64,000 nt of DNA from Chitinophagaceae bacterium (GCA_016720565.1 JADKKJ010000001.1:124001-188000), one strand, 5' to 3'; shown: positions 43,542 to 52,522, numbered from the stretch's first letter. The notes: generated by a model not told the origin, from the sequence alone. Numbers and translations: made by a program.

Positions 43542-45515
43542 TTATTCTTCGATCCGCTTAAGCCGCAGGTTGCTCACCGGTGATACGATCAATGGGAATT
43601 TCTCTACCGTTACATTGGCGGCATCGAGGCCAAAACCTTTTTCTTCGGAAAGACTATGCTCTTTCAGCCAGAAATGGAATTTCATGATGATTCGCTCAAA
43701 GAATGGAAGTTCATTGTCCTGGCTCAGGTATTTCTCCATTACCATGAACTGGAAATCACCAACCGTACCACTACTGGCCAGGCTTTCGTAGCGGCTCATG
43801 ATGTTCACTTCTTTATTGGCCACCAGGTCTTCCACTACTTTACGGAACATGAGGTTGATCCTTGGTTCCATCCTGAATCCAAGACGGAAATCAACACGGA
43901 TGATATCATTGGGAATGATATGCTCCACTTTATATTCACAGGTATAGGGGTCGTCCAGCGTATCTACGTGAACGAACCAATAAATATCTGCCCGCTTAGG
44001 TTTGCGGTTCAATATGGAATAAATGATCTTATGCTCTATCTCTTTTGGGTTGTTCGCGGAGGTAAGATATACCAGGTGCGTGGCGTATTTAGGCACGGCC
44101 CGGTCATTGCTCAATTCCTGGATCTTTGGAACATAATGTTCCAGCCTTACGAATTCCACATAACGGTTTTTGATCTTTCTTGCGCGGTACCAGGTATACA
44201 TCACTCCGAATAATATTCCACCCACGATCAGGGCTACATAACCACCATGAGGGAATTTTTCGAGATTCGCCCATAGAAAACTGGTCTCAATGGTAAGGTA
44301 AACTGCCAGATAAATATAAATGTATATGAAGTGGACCCGCTTCGATACGAGGAAGTTTGCAAAAAGAATAGAGGTGGCTATCATGCACAAAGTGATGGCC
44401 AGCCCATAGGCTGCTTCCATATTTGTAGATTTCTTAAAATAGAGCACGATCCCGATGCAACCAAAGAATAATAACCAGTTCACTCCTGCAACGTATAATT
44501 GACCTCTTTCTTCCGTTGGATAAGTGATCCTTAATTTTGGCCATAGGTTCAATCGCATCGCCTCGCTGATAAGTGTAAATGAACCGGAGATCAATGCCTG
44601 GCTGGCAATAATGGCGGCGGAAGTGGCTATCACCACGCCAATTAATTTGAATTGCTGGGGCATTACACCATAAAAGGCATTATACCCGGTTTGCTCGATC
44701 ATTTCTGTGGTGATCATATGACCATTATAGTGCGCCAGTATCCATGCACCCTGTCCAAGGTAATTAATGATCAGGCAGGTCTTCACAAAGATCCAGGAAT
44801 AGCGGATGTTCCCCTTGCCACAATGTCCCAGATCCGAATAAAGTGCCTCTGCCCCTGTTGTACAGAGAAAGACCGCTCCAAGAATATAGAATCCTTTTGG
44901 AAAACTGGTCAATAGCTTAATAGCATAATATGGATTGAATGCCCGGAATACATCCATATCGTCCAGCAGATGCATGGCTCCGAGCACGGCAAGCATTATG
45001 AACCATATCATCATGATCGGCCCAAAAAGTTTACCTATTGATGCAGTTCCGAATTGTTGCAGGAAAAACAATACAGAAAGAATGCCTAATACGATATAAA
45101 CGATGCTCCAGTTATCGATCTGTGCAAACAATGGGATCTGTCTCAGGCCTTCAACCGCTGAAGTAACCGAAATAGGAGGGGTGATCATGCCATCCGCAAT
45201 TAATGCGGCTCCTCCGATCATTGCAGGGATTACAAGCCATTTCTTTCTTCTTCTCACTAAGGCAAAAAGAGAAAAGATGCCACCCTCACCCCGGTTATCG
45301 GCCCTTAAGGTTAGGATCACATATTTTATGGTTGTTTGAAGGGTAAGGGTCCAGATAATACAGGACAATGATCCAATAATAAGATCCTCGGTGATAATTT
45401 TATCCTTGGTGATCGCATTCAGTACATAAAGTGGGGATGTTCCGATATCTCCGTAAATAATCCCTAAGGCAATAATAAGACCTGCTGCTGTGATTTTGTT
45501 GGTCGGTATTTTCAC
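43542..45515 (-). CDS. kup: Low-affinity potassium transporter Kup
   Basis: K+/H+ symporter of the KUP/HAK/KT family, 657 residues with about 12 membrane helices in the N-terminal 440 and a cytosolic C-terminal domain. Family motifs: GIIYGDIGTSPLYV, LRADNRGEGGIFSL, GGAALIADGMITPPISV and the GTASIGKLFGPIM segment. It lacks upstream operon partners. The predicted promoter at 45585-45615 gives a 69-base leader. Confidence 0.95.
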   Translation of the reverse strand: MKIPTNKITAAGLIIALGIIYGDIGTSPLYVLNAITKDKIITEDLIIGSLSCIIWTLTLQTTIKYVILTLRADNRGEGGIFSLFALVRRRKKWLVIPAMIGGAALIADGMITPPISVTSAVEGLRQIPLFAQIDNWSIVYIVLGILSVLFFLQQFGTASIGKLFGPIMMIWFIMLAVLGAMHLLDDMDVFRAFNPYYAIKLLTSFPKGFYILGAVFLCTTGAEALYSDLGHCGKGNIRYSWIFVKTCLIINYLGQGAWILAHYNGHMITTEMIEQTGYNAFYGVMPQQFKLIGVVIATSAAIIASQALISGSFTLISEAMRLNLWPKLRITYPTEERGQLYVAGVNWLLFFGCIGIVLYFKKSTNMEAAYGLAITLCMIATSILFANFLVSKRVHFIYIYIYLAVYLTIETSFLWANLEKFPHGGYVALIVGGILFGVMYTWYRARKIKNRYVEFVRLEHYVPKIQELSNDRAVPKYATHLVYLTSANNPKEIEHKIIYSILNRKPKRADIYWFVHVDTLDDPYTCEYKVEHIIPNDIIRVDFRLGFRMEPRINLMFRKVVEDLVANKEVNIMSRYESLASSGTVGDFQFMVMEKYLSQDNELPFFERIIMKFHFWLKEHSLSEEKGFGLDAANVTVEKFPLIVSPVSNLRLKRIEE

Positions 45516-45574
45516 TATAAGTTCTTGTGGTTTGTTTCCAGGGCGGTACCGTATGACCTACGGAGCGGCAGTGG

Positions 45575-45615
45575 TAACTTTGTACAAAGGTATATGCAAA
45601 AATGAATTACGTCAA
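45575..45615 (-). promoter_or_regulatory. Kup promoter with an overlapping opposite-strand octamer
   Basis: On the minus strand, TTG (CAA at 45613-45615), a 20-base spacer and TACCTTTG (CAAAGGTA, 45585-45592) give a full consensus promoter. On the plus strand TAACTTTG (45575-45582) also fits TAnnTTTG, and the two octamers, two bases apart, form a near-palindrome. Confidence 0.6.
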
Positions 45616-45672
45616 CATCGGCAGAGATTTTGCCCCTTTTTTCTGGAATTCTTAGCAAAAGAGTTGGCCATA

Positions 45673-45701
45673 TTTGTGTTTTTTGAACGAACTTACGTTT
45701 G
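45673..45701 (+). promoter_or_regulatory. Predicted promoter of the gene at 45735
   Basis: TTTG at 45673-45676, a 17-base spacer and TACGTTTG at 45694-45701, both exact consensus matches. The leader would be about 27 bases. Confidence 0.55.
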
Positions 45702-45734
45702 TGCCTTTATTAATTTTAATGTGAAAAATCCCTT

Positions 45735-47276
45735 ATGCAGCGTACTGCCAGGAACTTGTTTATTTTCTTGATCCTTCTTATTTCGGGCCTTTCCCTGAAT
45801 GCCCAGAAGATCGTCTATTCCGAATATGACCGTGACGATACCCGGAAAATGGATTTCGAGATCATAGGAAAGATCGGGGGAAACTACCTCATATACAAAA
45901 ATACCCGCAGCAAGGTCTGGATCACTGTTTATGATAATGAACTCCAGCAACTGGATAAAGTAGAGCAGGATTTTCTGCCTTCCAGCGACAAACTAATAAA
46001 TGTGGACTTTTTCCCCTACGGTGATTTCGCCTATATGATCTACCAGTACCAGAAAAAAAATGTGGTCTATTGTATGGCCACCCGCATTAATGGCAATGGC
46101 AGGAATATTGGAGAGCCGCTTGAACTTGACACCACGCATATTGGGTTCAATTCTTCTAATAAAATTTATAACGTGGTGACCAGCGAAGACCGGTCAAGGA
46201 TCTGTGCATTCAAGATCAATAGCCACAACCGCCGCCTTTTTTTAATGAGCACACTGTTATTTGATGATAAACTTCAGCTCAAAAAGATCACCCGCCTGGA
46301 GATACCCATGGAAGAGCGAAATGAGAACCTCGGGGATTTTACACTGAATAATGACGGCGACCTGGTATTTACCCGGTTTTTCCGCGGCAACAACGATAAT
46401 ATCATGCGCGCTTCACTGATGGTAAAATATGCTGAGGCTGATAAGATCATGGAACAGCCGCTGGAAATGTCAAAGATCGCCCTGGATGAATTGCATGTAA
46501 AAGTGGATAACGTGAACAAGCGCTTTTTCCTTACCTCATTTTACAGCCCAGAAAGAAGGGCTAGTATTGAAGGATTGTACTTCTTCTGCTGGGATAAGGC
46601 CAGCAACAAAATGCTTTATGAAAAGACCCTTCCCATCAGTGAAGAGATCCGGCAGGAGGTAAAAGGCGAGGCCAGTATAAAAACAGCATTTGATGATTTT
46701 TTTATCCGGAACTTTATTTTCCGTCGTGATGGAGGTTTCATTCTGGGTAGTGAATCTTTCTATACTACCTCCCGATTCAACAATTGGAACCGCTGGGATT
46801 ACCTGTACGGAACGCCCTACAATAACCTCTATTATAATAATAATTATTATAACCCCTATTATAACAACTCCTATTACAATTCGAGGTTTGGTTCAACACA
46901 GTCGGTAAGATACCATGCCGACAACCTGGCTGTTTTTGCTTTTAATGGAAAAGGGGAAATGGAATGGCATAATGTGATCGGCAAGGCCCAGTTCAATGAT
47001 GAGTCAGATGATATGATCTCCTATTCCGTGGTCAATACTGGTGATGCACTGCATTTCCTTACCAATATGCAGGAAAGAAGAAATAACCTGCTTACCGATT
47101 ACAGTATAGTGGCCGATGGTACGCTGAACCGTAACCCTACGCTGAAGAACCTGGACAGGGGCTATGATTTCCTGCCTAAATATGGAAAACAGGTAAGTTC
47201 AAGGGTCATGATCATACCCTGTATCTATCGTAACTATATTTGCTTTGCCAAAATAGATTACAACCTGGCTAATTAA
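45735..47276 (+). CDS. Large exported protein of unknown function
   Basis: 513 residues with a signal peptide (LFIFLILLISGLSLNAQ). The mature protein looks beta-rich, possibly a propeller of repeated strand units, with a Tyr/Asn-rich low-complexity segment about residues 355-390 (NNLYYNNNYYNPYYNN and similar). I recognise no named family. No lipobox or T9SS sorting domain is visible, so it is probably periplasmic. It is followed 16 bp later by the DUF6427 membrane protein gene, but any joint function is unknown. Confidence 0.75.
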   Translation: MQRTARNLFIFLILLISGLSLNAQKIVYSEYDRDDTRKMDFEIIGKIGGNYLIYKNTRSKVWITVYDNELQQLDKVEQDFLPSSDKLINVDFFPYGDFAYMIYQYQKKNVVYCMATRINGNGRNIGEPLELDTTHIGFNSSNKIYNVVTSEDRSRICAFKINSHNRRLFLMSTLLFDDKLQLKKITRLEIPMEERNENLGDFTLNNDGDLVFTRFFRGNNDNIMRASLMVKYAEADKIMEQPLEMSKIALDELHVKVDNVNKRFFLTSFYSPERRASIEGLYFFCWDKASNKMLYEKTLPISEEIRQEVKGEASIKTAFDDFFIRNFIFRRDGGFILGSESFYTTSRFNNWNRWDYLYGTPYNNLYYNNNYYNPYYNNSYYNSRFGSTQSVRYHADNLAVFAFNGKGEMEWHNVIGKAQFNDESDDMISYSVVNTGDALHFLTNMQERRNNLLTDYSIVADGTLNRNPTLKNLDRGYDFLPKYGKQVSSRVMIIPCIYRNYICFAKIDYNLAN

Positions 47277-47292
47277 ACATCCGCCTACGTAA

Positions 47293-48273
47293 GTGACAGG
47301 AATATTCAAACAAAAGAACCCGGCCAGTATCATCATTTTACTGGTAATGGGAATATTGATCAAGTGGCCCATTTTCCGGCATCCCCATATTCCGGTATTT
47401 AGGCAGGGGGATGGCATCCTGTTCCGGTCCATTTTTGAGCTGCTGCCTTCTTCTCCCTTGTTATATCCCGTGCTGGCATTTTCACTGTTATTCCTGCAGG
47501 CCATTATCCTTAATCTTTTCCTGAACAGGTACCGTATGATGACCCATGCCACCTGGTTCCCGGCCATGAGCTATATGCTGATCACTTCCCTGCTTCCTGA
47601 ATGGAATTATTTCTCCGCTCCTCTGCTGGTAAATACTATTCTGTTACTCATCCTGATGGCGCTGTTCCGGATATATAACCAACCCAAAGCACAGGGTATC
47701 ATTTTTAATATCGGGCTGGGCCTGGGCATCTGTTCATTCCTTTATTTCCCTTCCCTGAGTTTTGTGATCTGGATACTGATATCGCTGGCCATTATGAGGC
47801 CTTTCCATTTAAGGGAATGGTTGCTGGGACTGCTTGGTGTGTCCACCCCTTTTTATTTTTACGCGGTCTACCTGATCTGGCATGACCAATGGAGCTGGTC
47901 GCACCTATGGCCTTATTTTGATCTCAGCATTCCTATGGTGAAGCAAACTGCCTGGCTGGCAGGTTCGGCATTTTTACTGGTGGTTCCTTTTCTCAGCGGT
48001 GGTTATTATGTGCAGGAAAGCCTTCGGCGTATGCTGATACAGGTAAGAAAAGGATGGAGCCTGATCCTGCTATACCTGCTTTGTTCCCTTTTCATTCCCT
48101 TTATCAATGACGGAAGTAATATGGAGAACTGGGTGATGGCCGCAATTCCCCTGGCCGCCTTCCATGCCTGCACCTATTTATATTCCACCTACCGCATATT
48201 TCCCCTTTTGCTATTCTGGGTAACCCTGGCTTTTGTGCTGGGCCACCAGTATTATGGCCAGGGTTGGGTTTAA
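47293..48273 (+). CDS. DUF6427-like membrane protein
   Basis: 326 residues with about eight to nine membrane helices and no catalytic motif I recognise. Pattern and length resemble the Bacteroidota-specific DUF6427 family (NMTHATWFPAMSYML-like segment MMTHATWFPAMSYM, GLGICSFLYFPSLSFVIW). The start is GTG 47293, 16 bp after the previous stop. It lies upstream of purQ with a 63-bp gap. Function unknown. Confidence 0.7.
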   Translation: MTGIFKQKNPASIIILLVMGILIKWPIFRHPHIPVFRQGDGILFRSIFELLPSSPLLYPVLAFSLLFLQAIILNLFLNRYRMMTHATWFPAMSYMLITSLLPEWNYFSAPLLVNTILLLILMALFRIYNQPKAQGIIFNIGLGLGICSFLYFPSLSFVIWILISLAIMRPFHLREWLLGLLGVSTPFYFYAVYLIWHDQWSWSHLWPYFDLSIPMVKQTAWLAGSAFLLVVPFLSGGYYVQESLRRMLIQVRKGWSLILLYLLCSLFIPFINDGSNMENWVMAAIPLAAFHACTYLYSTYRIFPLLLFWVTLAFVLGHQYYGQGWV

Positions 48274-48336
48274 TGTGCAAAGCCTGTTAATACCACTGGC
48301 TGGTTTTTCGTAAATTCGCCCCTTAATATTCTGATC

Positions 48337-49011
48337 ATGAAATTTGCTGTAGTGGTATTCCCCGGATCCAATTGCGACAGGGACATGTATGATGCATTAA
48401 AGTACGATCTGGACCAGGACGTGACCATGTTATGGCATAAGGATCGTGATCTCAGCGCTTTTACCACAGACGACTGCATCATCCTTCCCGGAGGGTTTTC
48501 TTATGGCGATTATCTTCGTTGCGGAGCTATTGCCCGGTTCAGTCCTATGATGCAAAGCGTGATCGAATTTGCGCAGGCAGGGGGTAAAGTCTTAGGCGTT
48601 TGCAATGGCTTCCAGATCCTCTGCGAGTCACATCTCTTACCAGGCGCCCTGTTAAGAAACGAAAACCAGCAATTTGTTTGCAAGAATGTGTTTATAAAAG
48701 ACAGGGAAGAGCATATTTATAAGATCCCTGTGGCACATGGAGAAGGCAGGTATTATGCAGCGGATAAAATTCTGGATGAACTGGAAGACAATGGCCAGGT
48801 GATCTTTTATTATTGCGATGAGGAAGGGCAAAAAACAGCCGGGTCCAATCCAAATGGCGCTTCCAGGAATATCGCGGGTATTTGCAACGCCCAACGCAAC
48901 GTTTTTGGTATGATGCCTCATCCTGAAAGAGCCTGCGCTGAGGCCCTGGGTAACACAGATGGCCGGCAGATCATGCGTGAATTACTAATGGGAGTGGCCC
49001 AGGCAATTTAA
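48337..49011 (+). CDS. purQ: Phosphoribosylformylglycinamidine synthase subunit PurQ
   Basis: Glutaminase subunit supplying ammonia to PurL in step four of purine synthesis. 224 residues, class I amidotransferase fold: VVVFPGSNCDRDM at the N-terminus, the catalytic Cys in GKVLGVCNGFQIL, and His-Glu in FGMMPHPERA. purS and purL are not in the window. TAAATTCG at 48311-48318 is a one-mismatch -7 candidate. Confidence 0.95.
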   Translation: MKFAVVVFPGSNCDRDMYDALKYDLDQDVTMLWHKDRDLSAFTTDDCIILPGGFSYGDYLRCGAIARFSPMMQSVIEFAQAGGKVLGVCNGFQILCESHLLPGALLRNENQQFVCKNVFIKDREEHIYKIPVAHGEGRYYAADKILDELEDNGQVIFYYCDEEGQKTAGSNPNGASRNIAGICNAQRNVFGMMPHPERACAEALGNTDGRQIMRELLMGVAQAI

Positions 49012-49055
49012 CAAGGCATATTAATTTTATTCTTCAATTTTGTATCAAATTATTT

Positions 49056-49508
49056 ATGAAAAAAATACTTCTGTTTTCCCTGGTGGCCCTTTTCTCCCTC
49101 CCAGTATTCGCGCAATTGGACCCGATAAGCTGGACGTTTTCGGCTGTTAAAAAAGGGGATAAGGAATATGAGGTGCAAATGAAAGCCGCTATACAGGATA
49201 AATGGCATTTATATTCGCAGACCCAACCCGATGATGCCATTGTAATTCCAACAGAGATCAAATTCAATCCTAACCCGCTTTTTACCACAGACGGAAAGAT
49301 CAGGGAAGAAGGTAAAATGGAGAAATATTCCGACAAGGCTTTAGGCATCTCGGCTAATCAATATTCCGGTGCGGTGGTCTTTATCCAGAACATCAAGCTT
49401 AAAGCCAAAGCTAAAACAAAGATCACGGGAACGGTTGAATACCAAACCTGCGACGATAAAAAATGCCTTCCCCCAAAAACCATACGATTCAGCATTGACC
49501 TGAAATAG
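49056..49508 (+). CDS. Stand-alone DsbD N-terminal (alpha) domain protein
   Basis: 150-residue periplasmic protein: signal peptide (MKKILLFSLVALFSLPVFAQ) and a single DsbD-alpha-like immunoglobulin fold. The active-site pair is visible in YQTCDDKKCLPP, equivalent to the redox Cys pair of E. coli DsbD-alpha (spacing C-x4-C here). It should take electrons from a membrane DsbD and pass them to periplasmic partners. The next gene, a DsbD-type protein, has a related N-terminal domain without these cysteines. A terminator lies between the genes. Confidence 0.85.
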   Translation: MKKILLFSLVALFSLPVFAQLDPISWTFSAVKKGDKEYEVQMKAAIQDKWHLYSQTQPDDAIVIPTEIKFNPNPLFTTDGKIREEGKMEKYSDKALGISANQYSGAVVFIQNIKLKAKAKTKITGTVEYQTCDDKKCLPPKTIRFSIDLK

Positions 49509-49534
49509 AACAGGTGTATTTTATATAATATTTA

Positions 49535-49566
49535 TAAACGAGTTCTCCGGGACTCGTTTATTTTTG
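49535..49566 (+). terminator. Terminator hairpin whose T-tract is also a -7 promoter octamer
   Basis: TAAACGAGT-tctccggg-ACTCGTTTA is a perfect 9-bp stem followed by T5. The same bases (TATTTTTG, 49559-49566) match TAnnTTTG 5 bases before the ATG of the DsbD gene. The first gene could stop and the second start at one site. Confidence 0.55.
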
Positions 49567-49571
49567 CAGCT

Positions 49572-51515
49572 ATGCGCCAAACCATCCGAATCTTCATGCT
49601 GGTCCTGATCCTTTTCGGATCACATCTTTTTTCTAACGCACAGGATAGTACCGGCCTTACCGGGTGGAAGACCAGCAGCAAAAAAATAGGGGAAGGTAAA
49701 TACCAGGTCAGTTTTTCCCTTCCAAAAACAAGTGGGTGGATGGTCTACGCACCTGACCAAACCCTGGCAGATGTGCCAACTACCAGCCTGCAATTTCCTG
49801 ATTCGGCAATACAAACTCGTGGCGGATTTGCTGCCAGTCATCCGGCAACCATGGTCCCCAGTGCCATCTTCGAAAAAAATGTATTTGTTTATGAAGACAG
49901 TTTTACCTGGACGGTGAATATCGAGATCCAGGGTAAAGTGCCTGCCCAGTTACAGGGCAATTTGCTTTATACCTATGGAAAAGAGGATGAATTCAATCCC
50001 TCCACCACCTATAGTTTTTCAGTAGAACTGGAAGGGGGCGTAAAAGCTTCTTCTGTAAAAGTGGCTTCCATTGATATCCGCAAGCCGGTGAACGATTGCG
50101 GCGATGCGGGCACAGAAAATAAAAGCCTGATCACGATCTTTCTGCTTGGATTTTTCGGGGGACTGATCGCTTTGCTTACACCCTGCGTATTTCCTATGGT
50201 GCCTGTGACTGTTACTTTTTTTACTAAAAGATCCGTCTCAAAAAGGCAGGGTATCACTAACGCCCTGCTTTATGGTTTTTTCATTTTCCTGATCTATATC
50301 CTGATCACCGTTCCTTTCCATGTGGCGGGAAAAGCGATCAGTCCTGAGATCTTCAATAATATTTCCACTAATATCTGGCTGAACCTGGCATTTTTCGCTG
50401 TGTTCGTATTCTTTGCCCTTTCCTTTTTTGGACTATTCGAAATTGGCCTGCCTTCCGGACTGGCCAATAAAATGGATTCCAAATCCGGTATCGGAAATAT
50501 AGGAGGCATTTTCTTTATGGCTGGCACCCTTGCCATCGTTTCTTTTTCCTGTACTGGTCCCATATTGGGAACATTACTGGTAGGGGTAGCTAACCAGGGC
50601 GCATGGCCACTCACAGCAGGCGCAGCGGGTTTTGGCATTGCGTTGGGACTGCCTTTCGCTTTGTTTGCCATGTTCCCCCATTGGCTGCAATCACTTCCAA
50701 GATCGGGCGGATGGATGACGGATGTGAAAGTGGTGCTGGGTTTTGTGGAGCTGGCCCTGGCTGTTAAGTTTTTTTCCAATGCCGACCTGGTGATGCAATG
50801 GGGGTTATTGAAAAGAGAGATCTTCATCGCCTTATGGGTGATCATTGGAATATTCATTGTTGTTTTTCTGCTGGGTAAGATCCGGATAGGACATAGTTCA
50901 CCAGTGAAAAAATTCTCGCTGATGAGGGTCTTCTTTCTTTTACTGTTTGGTTCCTTTACTATTTATTTAATGCCGGGCCTTACCAACACGAAATATGCAG
51001 AACTTTCATTGATAAGCGGATTTCCGCCTCCAAGATCCTATAGTGTTTACCCGGTTAAAAAGAATTCAAAGATATTCGAGCCCATTCATAATGATTATGA
51101 ACGCGCCCTGAAGCTGGCAAAAGATCTGCATAAGCCTGTCCTGATCGATTTCACCGGTTGGGCCTGTGTGAACTGCCGGCGTATGGAAGACAAGGTGTGG
51201 ACCAATCCCACAGTGGATAGCATATTCCGGAATGATTTTGTTGTTGTGTCATTGTATGTAGATGAAAGAAAGAATCTTCCTTTAGCTGAACAGACCGTTG
51301 AGAAGTTAAGCAATGGCAGCAGTAAATCGATCGTTACCGTTGGCGATAAATGGGCTACGTTTCAAACAGAGAATTTTGGTGCTACCTCTCAACCGCAATA
51401 TGCTATTATTAGTCCTGACCAGGTAGCGCTTACCCTCACGAAATATTACACCCCGGATGCGGATGAATTTATCAAATGGTTGAATTGTGGATTGGATGCG
51501 TTTAGGAAGAAGTGA
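49572..51515 (+). CDS. DsbD-type thiol:disulfide interchange protein, N-domain without cysteines
   Basis: 647 residues. Signal peptide; DsbD-alpha-like domain at about 25-160; membrane electron carrier of eight helices (DsbD-beta) starting at FLLGFFGGLIALLTPCVFPMVP, whose Cys pairs with the one in IVSFSCTGPILGT; and a C-terminal thioredoxin-like domain with the CxxC motif FTGWACVNCRRMED. It moves electrons from cytosolic thioredoxin to the periplasm. In the N-terminal domain the position of the redox cysteines reads GNLLYTYGKEDEF, with no Cys, so that domain cannot do thiol chemistry. The stand-alone domain encoded just upstream probably supplies it. Confidence 0.9.
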   Translation: MRQTIRIFMLVLILFGSHLFSNAQDSTGLTGWKTSSKKIGEGKYQVSFSLPKTSGWMVYAPDQTLADVPTTSLQFPDSAIQTRGGFAASHPATMVPSAIFEKNVFVYEDSFTWTVNIEIQGKVPAQLQGNLLYTYGKEDEFNPSTTYSFSVELEGGVKASSVKVASIDIRKPVNDCGDAGTENKSLITIFLLGFFGGLIALLTPCVFPMVPVTVTFFTKRSVSKRQGITNALLYGFFIFLIYILITVPFHVAGKAISPEIFNNISTNIWLNLAFFAVFVFFALSFFGLFEIGLPSGLANKMDSKSGIGNIGGIFFMAGTLAIVSFSCTGPILGTLLVGVANQGAWPLTAGAAGFGIALGLPFALFAMFPHWLQSLPRSGGWMTDVKVVLGFVELALAVKFFSNADLVMQWGLLKREIFIALWVIIGIFIVVFLLGKIRIGHSSPVKKFSLMRVFFLLLFGSFTIYLMPGLTNTKYAELSLISGFPPPRSYSVYPVKKNSKIFEPIHNDYERALKLAKDLHKPVLIDFTGWACVNCRRMEDKVWTNPTVDSIFRNDFVVVSLYVDERKNLPLAEQTVEKLSNGSSKSIVTVGDKWATFQTENFGATSQPQYAIISPDQVALTLTKYYTPDADEFIKWLNCGLDAFRKK

Positions 51516-51524
51516 ATAATCACT

Positions 51525-51550
51525 AAAAAAAATCCCGGCCGAAGCCGGGA
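51525..51550 (-). terminator. Terminator of the sigma factor gene (minus strand)
   Basis: TCCCGGC-cgaa-GCCGGGA is a perfect 7-bp stem. On the minus strand it is followed by T8, on the plus strand by no T-run. It therefore fits the gene at 51658-52239, about 108 bp after its stop. Confidence 0.75.
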
Positions 51551-51558
51551 CAATTTGG

Positions 51559-51652
51559 TGTCATTCTGTAACGACCTTCCGATAGACCTTCCCTATGGAC
51601 CGGGACGATTGCGGCAAGCAATTAAGTTTCCGGGCGGAGCTACAGAATGACA
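51559..51652. repeat. Long inverted repeat of unknown type
   Basis: TGTCATTCTGTA (51559-51570) and its exact complement TACAGAATGACA (51641-51652) flank 70 bases that include the direct repeat GACCTTCC (51573-51580 and 51585-51592). It lies between the terminator and the sigma factor stop, and could be a structured 3' region or a remnant of a dispersed repeat. Confidence 0.5.
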
Positions 51653-51657
51653 AGAAC

Positions 51658-52239
51658 TTACAGAGCGATCTGTTTCTGGGTCATCAATTTCCTGAGATTG
51701 ATAAGACCATAACGCATACGGCCCAGGGCAGTATTGATACTGCAATTGGTAGTAGCTGCGATCTCCTTAAAACTCATATCGGCATAATGACGAAGTATGA
51801 TCACTTCACGCTGATCTTCAGGAAGGCGGTCAAGCATATCCCTTACACGGTCATAACTTTGACGCTTCATAAGCCTATCCTCTGCGCTTTCTTCTGAGAA
51901 ATTCAGCACTTCAAAAATATCTTTATCCTCACTATTCCTGATAATGGGATTACGTTTTACACGGCGGAAATGATCTACGCAAAGATTATGCGCGATCCGC
52001 ATGGCCCAGGGAAGAAATTTTCCTTCCTCGGTATAACGACCGCTACGCAAAGTGTCTATGATGCGAATAAAAACATCCTGGAAAATATCTTCAGCAAGAT
52101 ATTTGTCTTTGACCAGGAATAAAATGGATGTATAGAGCTTGTCCTTATGTCGAAGGACCAGCGTTTCTAATGCATCCAGGTTTCCTTCCCGGAAAAGATG
52201 GATCAGTTCGTTGTCTGTTTTGATTGAATTAGCTTTCAT
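51658..52239 (-). CDS. RNA polymerase sigma factor, ECF type
   Basis: 193 residues from ATG 52239 (MKANSIKTDNELIHLFREGN); an upstream start at 52308 would add a Cys-rich leader without family match. Region 2 is seen in ALETLVLRHKDKLYTSILFLVKDKYLAEDIFQDVFIRI and WAMRIAHNLCVDHFRR, region 4 in LPEDQREVIILRHYADMSFKEIAATTNCS. No anti-sigma gene is adjacent, which is common for Bacteroidota ECF-like factors expressed constitutively. Target genes cannot be inferred. Confidence 0.92.
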   Translation of the reverse strand: MKANSIKTDNELIHLFREGNLDALETLVLRHKDKLYTSILFLVKDKYLAEDIFQDVFIRIIDTLRSGRYTEEGKFLPWAMRIAHNLCVDHFRRVKRNPIIRNSEDKDIFEVLNFSEESAEDRLMKRQSYDRVRDMLDRLPEDQREVIILRHYADMSFKEIAATTNCSINTALGRMRYGLINLRKLMTQKQIAL

Positions 52240-52503
52240 AACTCCTACTCGTTTGGTGCCTGGCATATGGCATAGCAAGGCTGTTTGTTCACAGGATTTG
52301 GTTCTCAATAAATGTCGGTAATAAGAAACAGAGTAGATGTTAGGCGATAGGCTGGGTAAATTTTAGTTTTTGCATTTTGGGATATTGGAATCTAAAAATA
52401 GAATTTTTCGTGAAAATTGCAAACAAATGATTTGCTTGGTTGTAACTTTAATTGCTAAAGAAATGTTAAGGATTTGTACAGAACCTAAAGCTTATCAAGG
52501 GTT

Positions 52504-52511
52504 TATCTTTG
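52504..52511 (+). promoter_or_regulatory. -7 promoter octamer of uvrA
   Basis: TATCTTTG matches TAnnTTTG, 11 bases before the uvrA ATG at 52523. A TTTG at 52473 is 27 bases upstream, further than the usual spacer. The 283-bp region between the sigma factor ATG (52239) and uvrA is AT-rich and shows no other feature I can name. Confidence 0.5.
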
Positions 52512-52522
52512 TCTGAACTATA

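Noticed and set aside
42751..43791. A 346-codon open frame on the plus strand across the hydrolase and kup genes
   Set aside because: The minus strand encodes a clear alpha/beta hydrolase with a complete triad and the C-terminus of Kup. The plus-strand product has no recognisable motif and arises from codon bias opposite real genes.
46800..46900. Tandem DNA repeat in the Tyr/Asn-rich part of the protein at 45735
   Set aside because: The TAT/AAT-rich DNA simply encodes low-complexity Tyr-Asn residues. Units are irregular and confined to the gene.
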